DNA of 64,000 nt from UBA9611 sp965237595. Lineage in GTDB: Bacteria > Chloroflexota > Dehalococcoidia > Lucifugimonadales > UBA3495. Position numbers and translations under genes: made by a program. Location: contig CBDEFY010000007.1 in NCBI GenBank assembly GCA_965237595.1, positions 868,001 to 932,000 on the forward strand, read 5' to 3'. Below the pieces are notes generated by a model. That model was given only the letters and a program-made list of their open reading frames with translations, had not been told where the DNA came from and did not search any database. Positions 1-10,361 of the stretch are shown one piece after another. How positions within the stretch are numbered: the stretch's first letter is position 1; each line of letters opens with the position of its first letter.

Positions 1-122
1 CTTCGCTGAGCCTCGCGTCGGCTACCGGATGCCGAAGGGAGGGCAAACATCAGGCGAGCCGCCAGCAACTGATTGAACCGATGTTTACCCACCTTTAATG
101 AGGAAGTGAGGAATGGAACACG

Positions 123-1043
123 ATGCCGCACCCCGACCTCGCCGTCGTCACCGGCGCCTTCAGCTATACGGGAAGGTATGTCACCCGGCGTCTGCTTGGC
201 GAGGGCGTCCGCGTCAGGACACTGACCCGCAGCCCGGATGCGGAGGACCCCTTCGGCGGCCGGGTGGAGGTGGCCCCCCTGGACTTCTCCGACCCCGATG
301 GGCTGTGCCGTTCGATGCAGGGAGCCGGCGTCTTCTACAACACCTACTGGATACGGTACGCGCACGGAAGGACAACCTTCGACCTCGCCGTGGAGAACAC
401 CAGGACGCTGTTCGAGGCAGCCAAGAGCGCGGGCGTTGGCAGGATTGTCCATTTCTCAGTGACGAACCCCTCCTCCGGGTCTGGGCTGCCCTACTTCAGA
501 GGCAAGGTCCAGGTTGAGGACATGCTGGTGGGCCTGGGAATTCCTTACGCCATCATCAGACCTACCCTGGTCTTCGGGGTCGGCGACCTGCTGCTCAACA
601 ACATGGCCTGGGCGCTGCGGCGCTTTCCTGTCTTCCCCGTCTACGGGAACGGCGACTATCCGGTCCAGCCCGTCTACGTCGAAGACGTTGCGGCCCAGGC
701 GGTGGAGGCGGGCTCTCAGAGCGAGAACTCAGTTGCCGATGCAGCCGGGCCGGACACGTTCTCCTTCGAGGACCTGCTTCGCCTGCTGGCCTCCTCAATG
801 GGAGTCCGAAGGCGGTTCCTACACATGCATCCGCGCGTGGGTCTCGCCTTGACCGGGCTGGTGGGCCTCCTGATGCGCGACATGGCGCTCACCCATGACG
901 AGGTTGTCGGCCTCATGGCCGGCCTGCTGACATCCGAAGCTGCGCCGACCGGCACGACGAGGTTGAGCGACTGGCTGGCAGAGAACGGGGACGGCCTCGG
1001 GAGACGGTACGTGTCCGAGCTGCGGCGGAACTACAGGGGGTAG
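123..1043 (+). CDS. NAD(P)-binding SDR/NmrA-like oxidoreductase or epimerase
   Basis: A 306-residue atypical short-chain dehydrogenase/reductase. The N-terminus has a Rossmann dinucleotide-binding loop (TGAFSYTGRY, residues 10-19), and a YFRGK segment near residue 125 fits the YxxxK catalytic pair. IIRPTLVFG follows, as in NDUFA9-like and NmrA-like epimerases. The C-terminal third is the variable substrate-binding part, so the substrate cannot be told. The ATG is preceded by GAGGAA about 10 bases upstream. It stands alone: the next gene is 360 bases away. The family is clear; the reaction is unknown. Confidence 0.8.
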   Translation: MPHPDLAVVTGAFSYTGRYVTRRLLGEGVRVRTLTRSPDAEDPFGGRVEVAPLDFSDPDGLCRSMQGAGVFYNTYWIRYAHGRTTFDLAVENTRTLFEAAKSAGVGRIVHFSVTNPSSGSGLPYFRGKVQVEDMLVGLGIPYAIIRPTLVFGVGDLLLNNMAWALRRFPVFPVYGNGDYPVQPVYVEDVAAQAVEAGSQSENSVADAAGPDTFSFEDLLRLLASSMGVRRRFLHMHPRVGLALTGLVGLLMRDMALTHDEVVGLMAGLLTSEAAPTGTTRLSDWLAENGDGLGRRYVSELRRNYRG

Positions 1044-1407
1044 TGGCCATCGGGACGGGTCGGCCAAAGGTTGGCTGGGCGAGCATGGGCGGCATTGCCG
1101 CCGCCCATGCGGTCCTGTCATAATCGTGGGGTGGTGGGCCAGGCCTTGGGGAGCCTCACAGTCCCCCCAGCCACATCTCGAAGATTGTTCCACCTACTAT
1201 CCACTTAGGCCCACCAGACTTGACAAAATCAAGAACCTTTTCGCTGAAATTCCGGTTGACGCTCTAGTTGGAGGCACGTGGCCTGATAGTCAGCAGTGCT
1301 CCGAGAACACTCTGGCCACACCCTCCTGTACCCGGTTGTCCCTTGACTCCCACTAGGGCTATGTGTAACATCATTACACACTCACCTTAACCCGACTGGA
1401 GAGCGAC
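1044..1407. other. Intergenic stretch, no gene recognised
   Basis: About 360 bases between the SDR gene and the toxin-antitoxin pair. I see no convincing reading frame or RNA gene. The last 60 bases presumably hold the promoter of the toxin-antitoxin operon. Confidence 0.4.
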
Positions 1408-1683
1408 ATGGCCAGAGTGCAGTTGGTAATGCCGGACGACGACCGAGAGCGCTTCGTTGACCAAGCACGGCGGGAGGGCATGTCCCTCAGCGCCTGGCTG
1501 CGAGCAGCCGCCCGGGAGCGTCTCGAAGCGCGCCAGAGCGTGACGCTGTTCGAGTCCCCGCAAGACGTCGAGGAGTTCTTCAGATCATGCGCTGCTCTGG
1601 ATGGTCCGGAGACGGAGCCGGACTGGGGTGAGCACTTGCGCGTCATGAGCGAGTCGCGTGCGATAGGAGCGGCCGGAACGTGA
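1408..1683 (+). CDS. Ribbon-helix-helix type antitoxin (VapB-like)
   Basis: A 91-residue protein. The start (MARVQLVMPDD) and the LSAWLRAAARERLE helix at residues 27-40 look like a ribbon-helix-helix DNA-binding domain. The acidic C-terminal half is suited to wrapping a toxin. It overlaps the PIN-domain gene by four bases (GTGA), the usual arrangement of a VapBC pair, so it should bind and silence that toxin and repress the shared promoter. GGAGAG lies just before the ATG. The pairing is strong evidence; the exact antitoxin family is inferred. Confidence 0.75.
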   Translation: MARVQLVMPDDDRERFVDQARREGMSLSAWLRAAARERLEARQSVTLFESPQDVEEFFRSCAALDGPETEPDWGEHLRVMSESRAIGAAGT

Positions 1684-2075
1684 TTTTCGTTGATTCCAAC
1701 GTCTTCATGTACGCGGTAGGACGGCCACACCTACTCCAGACGGCCGCCCAGCGCTTCTTCGTCGAAGCCAACCGGAATGGCACCCCATTGTGCACTTCAG
1801 CGGAGGTCATGCAGGAGTTGGCCCACGTATACCTGCCCACTGGGAGGCTGCAAACCTTCGATGCAGCGCTGGAGCTAATGGCCAGCGCAGCAGTTGAGGT
1901 CTGGCCGCTGGCGGAGGCGGACGTAGCTCTGGCCCGGCGGCTCCACGAGCAATATCCGACCCTACAAGCCCGCGACCTCTGTCACCTGGCCAGTTGCCGA
2001 CGGCGCAGTGTCGAGGAGATAAAGACCTTTGACCAAGCTTTCGCGGCCATATCCGGCGATCCGTCAATCCCATAG
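1680..2075 (+). CDS. PIN-domain ribonuclease toxin (VapC-like)
   Basis: A 131-residue PIN-domain protein starting at a GTG that overlaps the antitoxin stop. The acidic residues that bind metal in this fold are present: D5 in FVDSNVFMY, a glutamate in SAEVMQEL near residue 44, and an aspartate in ARDLCHLA near residue 100, with a late aspartate in KTFDQAF. Length and motif order are normal, so the toxin looks intact. VapC enzymes cleave tRNA or rRNA when the antitoxin is lost. The target here cannot be predicted. Confidence 0.85.
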   Translation: MIFVDSNVFMYAVGRPHLLQTAAQRFFVEANRNGTPLCTSAEVMQELAHVYLPTGRLQTFDAALELMASAAVEVWPLAEADVALARRLHEQYPTLQARDLCHLASCRRRSVEEIKTFDQAFAAISGDPSIP

Positions 2076-2234
2076 AGGCGAGCATAGTCCGGTCAAAGGC
2101 TGACGGAGCACGTATGCCACCTAAGACGGAGCCGAGTACATGCCCCGAACGGACCGCCGAACTGGAGGAATCGGCAGGCGAATGCCCTGCCGTAGCCGCC
2201 CAAGGGTCGCACCGATGGAACCCGTCGTGAGCAT

Positions 2235-5200
2235 TTGATTGTGACGAGCGCAACGCATGAACACACTCTGAACGTCGCCCTCGGCGAGGTACTGGGGCGG
2301 CTGCGTCTAAGCTGGCGGACACGAAGCGAGCAGACTGGTCACGTGCTCATGGAGGGTGGTCGGCCTGACATTCTCTATAGAGGAAGCGAGCGGTTGGCCT
2401 ATTGCCATCGAGGCTGAACGCAGCAATCATGCCAGTGCGGAGGCTGATGCCCAAGCGCGGCTTGGCCGCACGGTAGCTAGCACAGGCCGACAGATAGAGA
2501 CCGCGATTGCGCTGGTGTACCCGGCGAACCTCCATTCACTTGACGGCTCTACGCTACGGTATGCCATTAGCAGCACTCAGGACTTAGAGTACGCGCTCTA
2601 CACCCGCCGCGTCGACAGTCCGCCCGAACGCCTGCCGTCCCAGGGGTGGATTACCGGCAGCGTGCGAGACCTGGCTATGCTCGTCCATCGTGCCGCCGTT
2701 CCCCCACCCAGGGTCGCAGCGCTCGCCTTTGAACTTGAGGATGGTGTGAGGCTCGCGGCAGAGGAGTTTACACGCAGGCATCCTTACGGAAATGAACTTG
2801 GGACAAGAGTCGCGAGCGTCCTTGGCCAATCGGACGATGAAGAAGGACAGACTCGGCGCATGGCGATGACGGTGATCGTCAATGCCCTCGTCTTTCACGA
2901 ATCGCTTGCCGAGGTCGAGTTCAATGTTCCGGACGCTGAAGCAGGTAGTAGACGTGGAGTACGCCCTATCGAGTCTTTCCGTCCTGGGAGTGTATTCGCT
3001 CCTGAAGAGGTTTGCCTGGAATGGGAGAGAATTCTGACTGTCAACTACTGGCCTATCTTCTGGTCTGCCAAGGAGATGCTGCGTCTCATGCCGACTGCGA
3101 CAGTCAACGCCTTGCTGAGTTGGCTTTGGCAGACGGGCCAGAAGCTCGTCGCGGGAGGTGTGACTCGTTCACATGATCTCATGGGCATCGTCTTTCAGAG
3201 GCTGATTGCCGACCGCAAGTTCCTTGCAACCTACTACACACGACCAGAAGCAGCCGCTCTGCTCGCAGGCCGTTGGGAGGGGCAGACTGGGGCGAGGGCG
3301 AGACACTGGCCGGCGCACAGATAGGCGACTTCGCCTGTGGTACGGGCACCTTGCTTTCCATGGCATACCAGCGGATGTCGTTACTGCATGAACTGCATGG
3401 CGGGGATTCGCGAAAGTTGCACGGACCGATGATGCGGCACGGATTGATGGGCCTCGATGTGCTCAACATCGCCGTGCATCTGACGGCGGCGATGCTGGCC
3501 GGTAGTCAACCTGATACCCCATTCGATGGCGAATGCCTGTTGACGATGCCCTACGGGGCACAAGAGGACGGCAACGTTGCGATTGGCTTGCTGGATCTGC
3601 TGGCCGAGACTGTACAACCGTCACTGATGGATACCGCCGCAGCGGTATCAGCCGGGGGCAGAGCGCCTGAAAGGGTGCGTGACCTCGTGTCCAGAGTCGG
3701 ACACACCCAATTCGACCTTGTAATCATGAACCCGCCCTTCGTTCGTTCAACCGGCATGGAATCGGAGAAACGAGGAACGGGAAACCCGGCGTTTGCGGCC
3801 TTCGATACCGGCAAAGCAACCCAGCGACGTATGCAGGACTCGCTCGCTGTCCTCCGAGGGACGGCATCAATCGGTACCGGCAACGCTGGCCTCGCCGCGG
3901 ACTTTCTTGACCTCGCGTTACGCAAGGTTCGTAAGGACGGTGTGCTTGCTCTAGTGCTGCCGCTTAGCGCCGCCAGCGGAACTGAATGGGAGGATGCGCG
4001 CAAGGCCCTGGCCAAACACTGCCAGGACATTATCGTCGTAACCGTTGCAGGGGCAGGTTCCTATGACTCCTCTTTTTCTGCCGACACCGGAATGGCGGAA
4101 TGCTTGCTGGTAGCCCGACGCGGTGAGACGTCGGCGCAGAAGCGAGCAACTTTCGTGATGCTTCGGCAAAGACCCAAATCCACCGTCGAGGCGGAATTGT
4201 TGGCTACCGAGATATCTCGCATTCGTGAGTCTGGCCAACTGCGTGCCGTCGAGCGTTTAGAGGGCCGTAGCGTCGTTGCCATTGGGGAGAGCGATTACGG
4301 CGTGATGCTTGACGCTCCGCTTCCTGAATCAGGTCCGTGGCCCCTCGTGGGAATTCGTGACGAGGAGCTTGCCCAGGTGGGCTGGAACCTTGAGCGGGGG
4401 GCATTGGTCCCATTAGGGCAGCCGAATCTAGCAAGCGTCGATATAGCTATCGCACCCATAGGACAAATTGGTGGAAGAGGCCCCTACCATACGGACATCT
4501 ATTGGGACCAGCCCGACGGAACGCCACGCGGTCCCTTTGAGCTGATAAAGCCGGCAGTCAGCCCAGCACCTACGTATCCGATGCTTTGGGCGCACGCTGC
4601 CAAGCGCGAGAGAAGGCTCGTTGTCGACCCAGATTCGGAAGGTCGGATAAAGGCAGCGTCGCGGAGAGTGACGCAGGATGATCTGATGGAAAAGGCTGCA
4701 AGCGTATGGGGTACCGCCACTCGGGCTCACTACAACCGCGATTTGCAATTTAATTCCCAGTCTCTCATTGTGGCGATGACGGATCGTCCGTGTATTGGCG
4801 GGCAGGCTTGGCCGTCGGTCATTTTTGAGAACAGGGAGCATGAGTACGCCTTTGCCTTGTGGAGCAACTCGACGTTGGGTTTGCTGTTGCATTGGTGGGT
4901 TGCGAACAAGACCCAGTCCGGCCGAGGACGGACGACAGTGACTGGCATACCCAAGATTCCCACCTTAGATGTGAGAACTTTGACGGATGAGCAAAAAGCC
5001 TCCGCCATGACCCCGTTTGAAGCCTTGCAGGAGCGGCGGTTTCTCCCATTCGACCAGATTGACGAGGACCCGGCCCGAGCTGAACTCGACCGCCGCCTTC
5101 TGGAGGATGTGCTCGGCCTGCCGCAAACGCTATGTGAGGCTGATGGCCCCATCGACTTGCTCCGCCGTAAGCTTGCCCGCGAGCCGCAGATTCACGGTGG

Positions 5201-5267
5201 CAAGCAAACGAGAGTTGTTTTCTATGCCGAGGGGGATGAAAACAACGAGCCCCGGTCAGATCGTTAG
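2235..5267 (+). pseudogene. Nuclease-methyltransferase (type IIG-like N6-adenine DNA methylase), two frameshifts
   Basis: One reading of about 1000 residues broken into three frames. The first piece (2235 to about 2375) ends in a PD-(D/E)xK-like GRPDIL; an extra base near 2374-2377 shifts the frame, after which IAIEAE completes the likely nuclease core. The second piece runs to about 3270 (FLATYYTRPEAAALLAG). A second shift near 3270 leads into the methylase core: motif I DFACGTGTLL and catalytic NPPF (about 3728). A target-recognition-like tail ends at 5267. The layout fits a single-chain restriction-modification enzyme, but a stand-alone methylase or BREX/DISARM-type methylase is possible. 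Broken unless the shifts are sequencing errors. Confidence 0.7.
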
Positions 5268-5376
5268 GAAACCTCCCTGCGGTTGCGGTGACTTCAAGCT
5301 TCGACACCGACGTTGCATTCAAAGACCCTGCCACGTGCCGATTGCCCACCGGACGCTCAATCACTACGATCGTACT

Positions 5377-7090
5377 ATGGTGCTCTCAGACCGACAGCTG
5401 CTCGACGCCCTCAGCCGGACGCCGTTCGTCGACTCGGCGGAGCTGGCGCTCATTCTTGGCGAGCCGCACGCCACGGTTCACCGCGCCCTGTCCGGCCTGC
5501 TGGCCAACGGTGTAGCTGGCCGCGTGAGCCACGGGAGACCGCCCAGCTGCCTTCTAGCCAGAGGTACTACCTGACGGCTAGGGGCATCAGAGAGGCCACA
5601 GGAGTTCTCGGCTTGGAGACGCCTTCAGACTTCGTGCGAGCCTACCCGGTGTCCAGGCAGTGGCTGGCCTTGCTCATCCGGCGGATGGACGCGGTGGTCG
5701 CCGTCTACCGAATCGCCGCCTCGATGTCCCCCGGCATCGGCGGGCTCCGATCCCACCTGGAGTTCCACCGCAGGGGCCGCTTCGACGCCACCATCACGCT
5801 CCACGACGGCCGTAGCTTCGGTGTGGTGCGGCAAGCCTGACCCTGCGGCGTCGGTCGCTCTACGACCGGCTGAGGGCCATAGCGGAGTACGACTACACCC
5901 GCCGCCCCGACACCGTTCTGATCCTGACGCCCAGCATCTGGGAGGAGAGGCTGACGACGAGGTTCTGCGAGGAACGGAACCTCCGTGACTGCTACGTCGC
6001 CGTGGAGTCCAGGGACGCGCTCGAAGGCCGGGACCTTCGCCTCTGGTGTTGCACCTCGTGGGTGATCGGAAGCAGGTTCTTTAGTCTGGAGACCATCAGC
6101 TCCCACAGCAGCGCCGGCGGAGCGCCCCGCACGGAGTCGCCGGAGCGGAAGCGGGCATCGCTACCCCGCCCCGAGCGGATGGTCCAGGCTGCGCCCACCT
6201 TCGGCATCAGCCCGTCTGAGAAGCGGACGCTCGACCTCATCACCGACCACCCGATGATTCCCCGTGAGCACCTGGCCACCTGGCTCGGCGTCTCTGAGGG
6301 GCGAGTCAGCCAGATGGTGCGCAGCCTCGTGAACACCTGGGGCCTCGTCGAGCGTCATGGAACAAGGGGCGACAACCGCTACACGCTGTCCGCCGAGGGC
6401 ATACGCTACGTCACCCACAGGGACCGCGCCCAGCTCCCGACCACGCAGGGCATCTGGAGCACCGCCCTCACCACAGACCGCCAGGGCCGGAGACGTCACG
6501 TGGGCCACCGCATCGAGACGTGGGCTCGGCAGACGAAGCACGCCGACGGCATCACGTGGTTTCTGTCGAAGCTTGAAGCCGAGGCCAGGGCAGACCCCGA
6601 CAGCGAGCTGCTGTGGTCGGTCCCCACCGCGAGGTCCGACCGGGCCTACAACTGGGTCCAGTCGGCCATCGCCCCCGACGCCGTGGGGAAGATGACCGCA
6701 GAGGGCCTTCAGATACCGTTCTACTTCGAGTACGAGCTTCGCGCCCGTCACCCCATGGGAGTCCTCGCCCGCCTGAGTCCATACAGAAGCTACTACTGGT
6801 CGAACGAGCCGGGGGACGACCAGCCGCCGTTCCCCGCTACGCTCTTCGTTGTGGACACAGAGGAGGTCGAGGCAACCTACGTGCGCACCGCTGCCCACAT
6901 GAGCCGGATGTCGCTGCCCATATTCGTGTCCTGCACCTCTGTGCTGTCACGCACGGGTACCCTTGGACGGTCCTGGTATCCACTCTGGGAGCCGGAGTCT
7001 CCGAGGCGTGCGCTGTCCGAGCTGCGCCTCTATCAATGGGACTCGCTCTACCACCGGATGCGTCACCGTCCTGTAGGAGGGAATAGATAG
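5377..7090 (+). pseudogene. Replication-relaxation family protein, two frameshifts
   Basis: Three frames join into one protein of about 570 residues. It starts at ATG 5377 (MVLSDRQLLDALSRTP) with a winged-helix domain. A shift near 5540 leads to QRYYLTARG, and another near 5838 leads to LRRRSLYDRLRAIAEYDY and RRPDTVLILTPS. A second winged-helix follows (about 6200-6410, EHLATWLGVSEGRVSQMV). This is the pattern of the replication-relaxation family found on plasmids and integrative elements, where it is thought to act in replication or its control. No relaxase or integrase survives beside it, so this is probably a relic of a mobile element. Confidence 0.7.
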
Positions 7091-7175
7091 GGCCGATACG
7101 TCCCCATCTGCCCTTCCTGCTGGCTGGGGGGTACAAAATGGCACAACCGGCCCGATTTCCGGGGACTTCCAGAGG

Positions 7176-7206
7176 CCGTTTCACAGCCAAATCAGCTACG
7201 AAACGG
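7176..7206 (+). repeat. Hairpin leader repeat, copy R0
   Basis: CCGTTTC (7176-7182) and GAAACGG (7200-7206) are perfect inverted arms around a loop ending in ATCAGCTAC. The same loop motif with different but still complementary arms recurs at 9694-9725, and loosely at 9020-9060 and 10275-10290. It lies 130 bases upstream of the HTH/membrane protein gene. Confidence 0.45.
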
Positions 7207-7289
7207 GGTTGACGTGTCGCCTGACGTGTCAGGAAGAAAAATGGGAATCTATGCTAAAGTACAGGGACACTAGAATTGCACTTTTGCAA

Positions 7290-7304
7290 CCCCATGAGGA
7301 GGGG
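7290..7304 (+). repeat. CCCCATGAGGAGGGG box, copy 1
   Basis: A 15-base box containing a strong ribosome-binding-like GAGGAGGGG. It differs by one base from 10362-10376. Both lie a few bases upstream of a short in-frame GTG (7309 and 10379) that leads into a gene of this accessory region. Confidence 0.45.
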
Positions 7305-7335
7305 TGACGTGTCAGCCGATAGGGAAGGAAAACCG

Positions 7336-7800
7336 ATGGATGAGCCTGTCCGCTGGGTCACGAAAGCGGAGGCGGCGCAGGAGCTGGAGATATCCCTGTC
7401 CACCCTGGACAGGAAGATCAGGAAGGGAGAGGTCGAGGTTGCCAGGGAAGGCAGCCGGGTCTACGTCCGGATGCACGGGCCGGAGTATCTGAGCGACGAG
7501 GAGATGCTGCGCCGGGCCATCGCCAAGGAGGATGAGCTTGAGCGGACCGTGCGGGAGTTGGAGCGAAACGCATCCGAGTTGAAGCTTAGAGCATCTGAGC
7601 TGGAGCGGCAGCGGGACGAGGCCAGGGAGTCCGCATCCGCCAGCAGACGGCCATACGAGGAGCTGGAGAAGGCGTACCGGAAGGAGACCGCCGCGACTAA
7701 GGAGACGAAGGAGCTGCTCAACATGGTCCGCGTGACCGCCGTCGTGCTGTTGGTGCTGCTGGTCGGTAGCGTTCTCGTGTGGTGGCTTGTGCTGACGTAG
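7336..7800 (+). CDS. HTH (excisionase/MerR-like), coiled-coil, single-pass membrane protein
   Basis: A 154-residue protein in three parts. Residues about 7-45 form an excisionase-type helix-turn-helix (KAEAAQELEISLSTLDRKI, then a wing-like VYVRMHG). Residues about 60-130 are a charged coiled coil (ELERTVRELER repeats). Residues about 133-153 are one hydrophobic helix with almost nothing after it. It would therefore be a tail-anchored DNA-binding protein, perhaps tethering DNA to the membrane. I chose ATG 7336 because GGGAAGGA lies 8 bases upstream; an in-frame GTG at 7309 is the alternative. It follows the replication-relaxation relic, so it may belong to the same element. Function unknown. 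Confidence 0.65.
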   Translation: MDEPVRWVTKAEAAQELEISLSTLDRKIRKGEVEVAREGSRVYVRMHGPEYLSDEEMLRRAIAKEDELERTVRELERNASELKLRASELERQRDEARESASASRRPYEELEKAYRKETAATKETKELLNMVRVTAVVLLVLLVGSVLVWWLVLT

Positions 7801-7855
7801 GAGGACCTGTCGGCCTTCACCCCCTGCCCGCTGAGTCTCTTTCGAATCAGTTTCG

Positions 7856-8623
7856 CTACTTGAACGTCGACGCGTCCTCGCCCACCCACTTGATAATGAG
7901 CGCATTCAGTGACCCGTCAGCCTTCATCGACTCTAAAGCCTCGTTGAGGCTTCCCTTCAGGTCGCTGTCCTTGCGGACGCCAATTCCGAGACCCCGGTCC
8001 AGCAGTATAGATGGGCCAACAATCGCCAGTTGGCCCTCGTACTCCGCAAGTTTCTCCACGCCATAGCCGTGGTCCACGAGGACGGCATCCACCTCGCCGT
8101 TGAGCACCGCGTCTACGGCGTCTATCGATCCGTCAAGCGACACGAACGGCCTCCCCAACTCCGTGAAGTAGTCGGAGTATATGGTGTTCGCGGTAACTCC
8201 TATCGTGCCTTGGGCGGCTTCGTCGCCCGCGCCAGCCCCAGCCACGTACACGGAGGGGGTTGGCGGGTAGTAGGCTTCCGTAAAGTCGATCAGCTCCTCA
8301 CGTATTGCGGTGATGCTCATGCCGGCGAGGATCGCATCGAACTCTTCCGCCACGAGGTCGGGAATCATCGTCTCCCATTCGTTCAGGACCCACTCGCACT
8401 CCAAATCGGCGCGTCGGCACAGCTCGTCCCCCAGGTCACGCTCAAGGCCGTCTATTTCGCCCTCGTCGTTGATGAAGTCGAAGGGATGGTAGTTGCCGAC
8501 AGTGGCTATCGCCACCGCGTCCGCACCCCCGCATGCGGCCAGCAAAGGCATGAGCGCCGCCGCCAAAAGAAGCGCAGCAAGCACGTGTACGAACCGGCCT
8601 TCTAAGGTCAACCCCCGTCTCAC
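7856..8623 (-). CDS. Solute-binding lipoprotein, family 3 (amino-acid type), orphan
   Basis: A 255-residue periplasmic-binding-like protein. The start is GTG 8623, with GGAGG nine bases upstream. A signal peptide follows, ending in a lipobox (LLAAC). The mature part has family-3 hallmarks: a YHPFDFINDEGEIDG ligand segment, DAILAGMSIT, and a C-terminal SLNALIIKWVGED. It should sit on the outer face of the membrane and bind a small polar ligand. No permease or ATPase gene is nearby, so it may act as a receptor rather than a transporter part. It is a paralogue of the protein at 11172-11909, sharing the FINDEGE and DLGDELCRRADLE segments. Confidence 0.85.
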   Translation of the reverse strand: MRRGLTLEGRFVHVLAALLLAAALMPLLAACGGADAVAIATVGNYHPFDFINDEGEIDGLERDLGDELCRRADLECEWVLNEWETMIPDLVAEEFDAILAGMSITAIREELIDFTEAYYPPTPSVYVAGAGAGDEAAQGTIGVTANTIYSDYFTELGRPFVSLDGSIDAVDAVLNGEVDAVLVDHGYGVEKLAEYEGQLAIVGPSILLDRGLGIGVRKDSDLKGSLNEALESMKADGSLNALIIKWVGEDASTFK

Positions 8624-9144
8624 TTGAGCAAGCCTCCATGATGCGCAGGCTTGGGTCGTCGTCGGGATAATTTGGTGACGTTCCGTGTGGGCGTCACCTC
8701 TTGCAAAACAATACACGTCCGCAACCCGGACGTTCAAGGGGCAGTCTCAAAAGCTCGAAAGTCTGCTCAAGAGGAGTCCGTTGTTGGACTACATCACGAT
8801 CACTGTGGATGATGCGTCAACGTCTTCGAGGAGGGCGAGGAGCGCCCTTACCAGCCGCGTAACCGGACGTACTGCACCGGCCCACATCCATCGCCGTTTG
8901 CGCCGTGTTTTCCAACCGACCCGCCGCTTTGCCGACCTGTCTGCACCCCACCATCAATCGGGTTTCAGCCTTTCAGTCCGGAATGCAGCCTTAACTCGAA
9001 GTGTTGGCCGTCCACGTCCTGTAGCGGGGCGTTTACCGCTGTGCCAAGTACGAAATCGCGCCTTCCGACGCTTCGCTGCCAAACTCAAACTGCTGTACAC
9101 CCCCTGCACAGGGCGGACGACCTCCATTTCGGCTGGACTTGCAA

Positions 9145-9164
9145 GGTGCATCACGTGATGCACC
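9145..9164. repeat. Perfect 20-bp palindrome
   Basis: GGTGCATCAC followed directly by its reverse complement. It has the form of an operator for a dimeric regulator or of a resolution site. No adjacent gene points to the binding protein. Confidence 0.4.
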
Positions 9165-9693
9165 TCATGGGGGATATGCGAACCATCCCGCCCGGCCATA
9201 CGGGAAGGTGAACGCCACGGTCGGCGCCGACATGCTTCGCGATGCAACTGGCGAGGCGTCAATAATCAGGGTCGAACCACCCGTGATCAGCAACCCGGGA
9301 CCACGTCGACAGGTGAGTGACTAATCCGGGCGTCGGATTCGTCAATGATCCGCAACCAAACGACCGAGCGGGTCAACCTAACCTGGGATTGACATGTCGA
9401 TACTCTGATTCCCCGTCTCAGACTCCACGACGCGGTTGACGCGCCAGACGTTTCAGGCGTGCCCATGCCCCTCAACCTCGCTCTCATCTACGACTCGAAC
9501 CCCGGTTTCCGCCTTCACGCTCCCGTACAAAATTGTCAGCTTCAGCTATGGATTTCACAGCCTTTTGTTCACCGAGCCGCTCTCCGCCGCAAACAAAAAT
9601 GCCCGGATCAGCTATGGATCACTCATGGACTTGTATCCATCTGGTGGAACGTGCCCTTCCGACAAAGTGTTCACTGTTCACGTCCTGTAGAGG

Positions 9694-9725
9694 GCCGTTT
9701 CCCACTGTTTCAGCTGCGAAATGGC
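9694..9725 (+). repeat. Hairpin leader repeat, copy R2
   Basis: GCCGTTTC (9694-9701) pairs with GAAATGGC (9718-9725) around a loop ending in TTTCAGCTGC. Compared with copy R0 at 7176, both arms have changed in a way that keeps pairing (one G-U), while the TCAGCT loop is conserved. Confidence 0.45.
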
Positions 9726-9818
9726 CCGACATGCAAATTTGTAACCAAAGTCAAATCCCTGTACACGCCCCCCGCATCCCGGAAGGCGCTCATGTCGTCG
9801 GACCTTATAAGGGGTCAC

Positions 9819-10051
9819 ATGAGTGTGCGGTCTCATGGGAGGTTACGTACGACTTCTCGATTGTTGACACTGGAAGGCGGACTCCGGAGCTGACGTCGCC
9901 GCCCTACTCCGCAGAGCAGCGGGAGACGCTCCGGCGCGGGCTGCGCATCCTGGCCCAGATGATCGTACGCGCCCATCTGCGGAGGCAGGTGTCCCAGTCC
10001 GGGGCTGCGCGCCGGAGTCGCCTGCGGAGGCCGAGGACGAAGACTGAGTAG
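9819..10051 (+). pseudogene. Small unrecognised protein, probably frameshifted
   Basis: ATG 9819 follows GGGG and starts a short frame. From about 9890 a different frame reads like real protein: PPYSAEQRETLRRGLRILAQ, then a basic tail ending at TGA 10051. The second part has no usable start of its own, so one shift between the two is the simplest reading. I do not recognise the family; the leucine/arginine-rich helix resembles small regulators found next to recombinases. Weakly supported. Confidence 0.25.
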
Positions 10052-10107
10052 CTCACCGCCTCGACTTCCGCCCTTCGGCTCCCGTTCGTCCTGTCCCCAC
10101 GCCCAAT

Positions 10108-10200
10108 TGACAAAGTGCAATTCTCAAAGCTGGCACTGTCCCCTCCCACCCGATTCCTCTGATTGCCAAAATGCAATTTCCAAAGCTGCGATTGTCCAGT
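10108..10200 (+). repeat. Two diverged tandem units, period about 56 bp
   Basis: CAAAGTGCAATTCTCAAAGC at 10111 is echoed by CAAAATGCAATTTCCAAAGC at 10167, each followed by a TGTCC. A related sequence in reverse orientation (GAATTGCACTTTT) lies at 7274, upstream of the HTH/membrane gene. Confidence 0.45.
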
Positions 10201-10361
10201 AGGGGTGGAAGGAACCCCGGAATCAAATTGCTCGTTGCGATGTAGCAGACAGCCTCATTCACCTCGATTTCAGCTACGGAATCGCTCAACCTGCAACTTG
10301 CCGCCTCACCCATTCTCCTGTACACGGGTAACACACCCCGAACGGTCCCACGATTCTCGTG

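Larger units (their letters stand above)
8738..9818. other. Long non-coding stretch with degenerate repeats
   Basis: Over 1 kb without a believable gene. It contains several diverged copies of a unit: CACGTCCTGTAG followed by a GGCGTTT/GGCCGTTT arm, then TACGAAAT or TGCGAAAT, then CTGTACAC (about 9010-9100 and 9680-9765). Extra TCAGCTATGGAT copies occur at 9541 and 9607. A perfect 20-base palindrome lies at 9145. Spacing and order are kept between copies, suggesting duplicated leaders or relic ends of a repeat family. Confidence 0.5.

Noticed and set aside
2114..2230. A 38-codon frame just upstream of the methylase relic
   Set aside because: No ribosome site and no recognisable sequence; its position alone is not enough.
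2235..5267. Programmed frameshifting to express the methylase
   Set aside because: The two shift points lack slippery runs and go in different ways, and neighbouring genes show similar random breaks.
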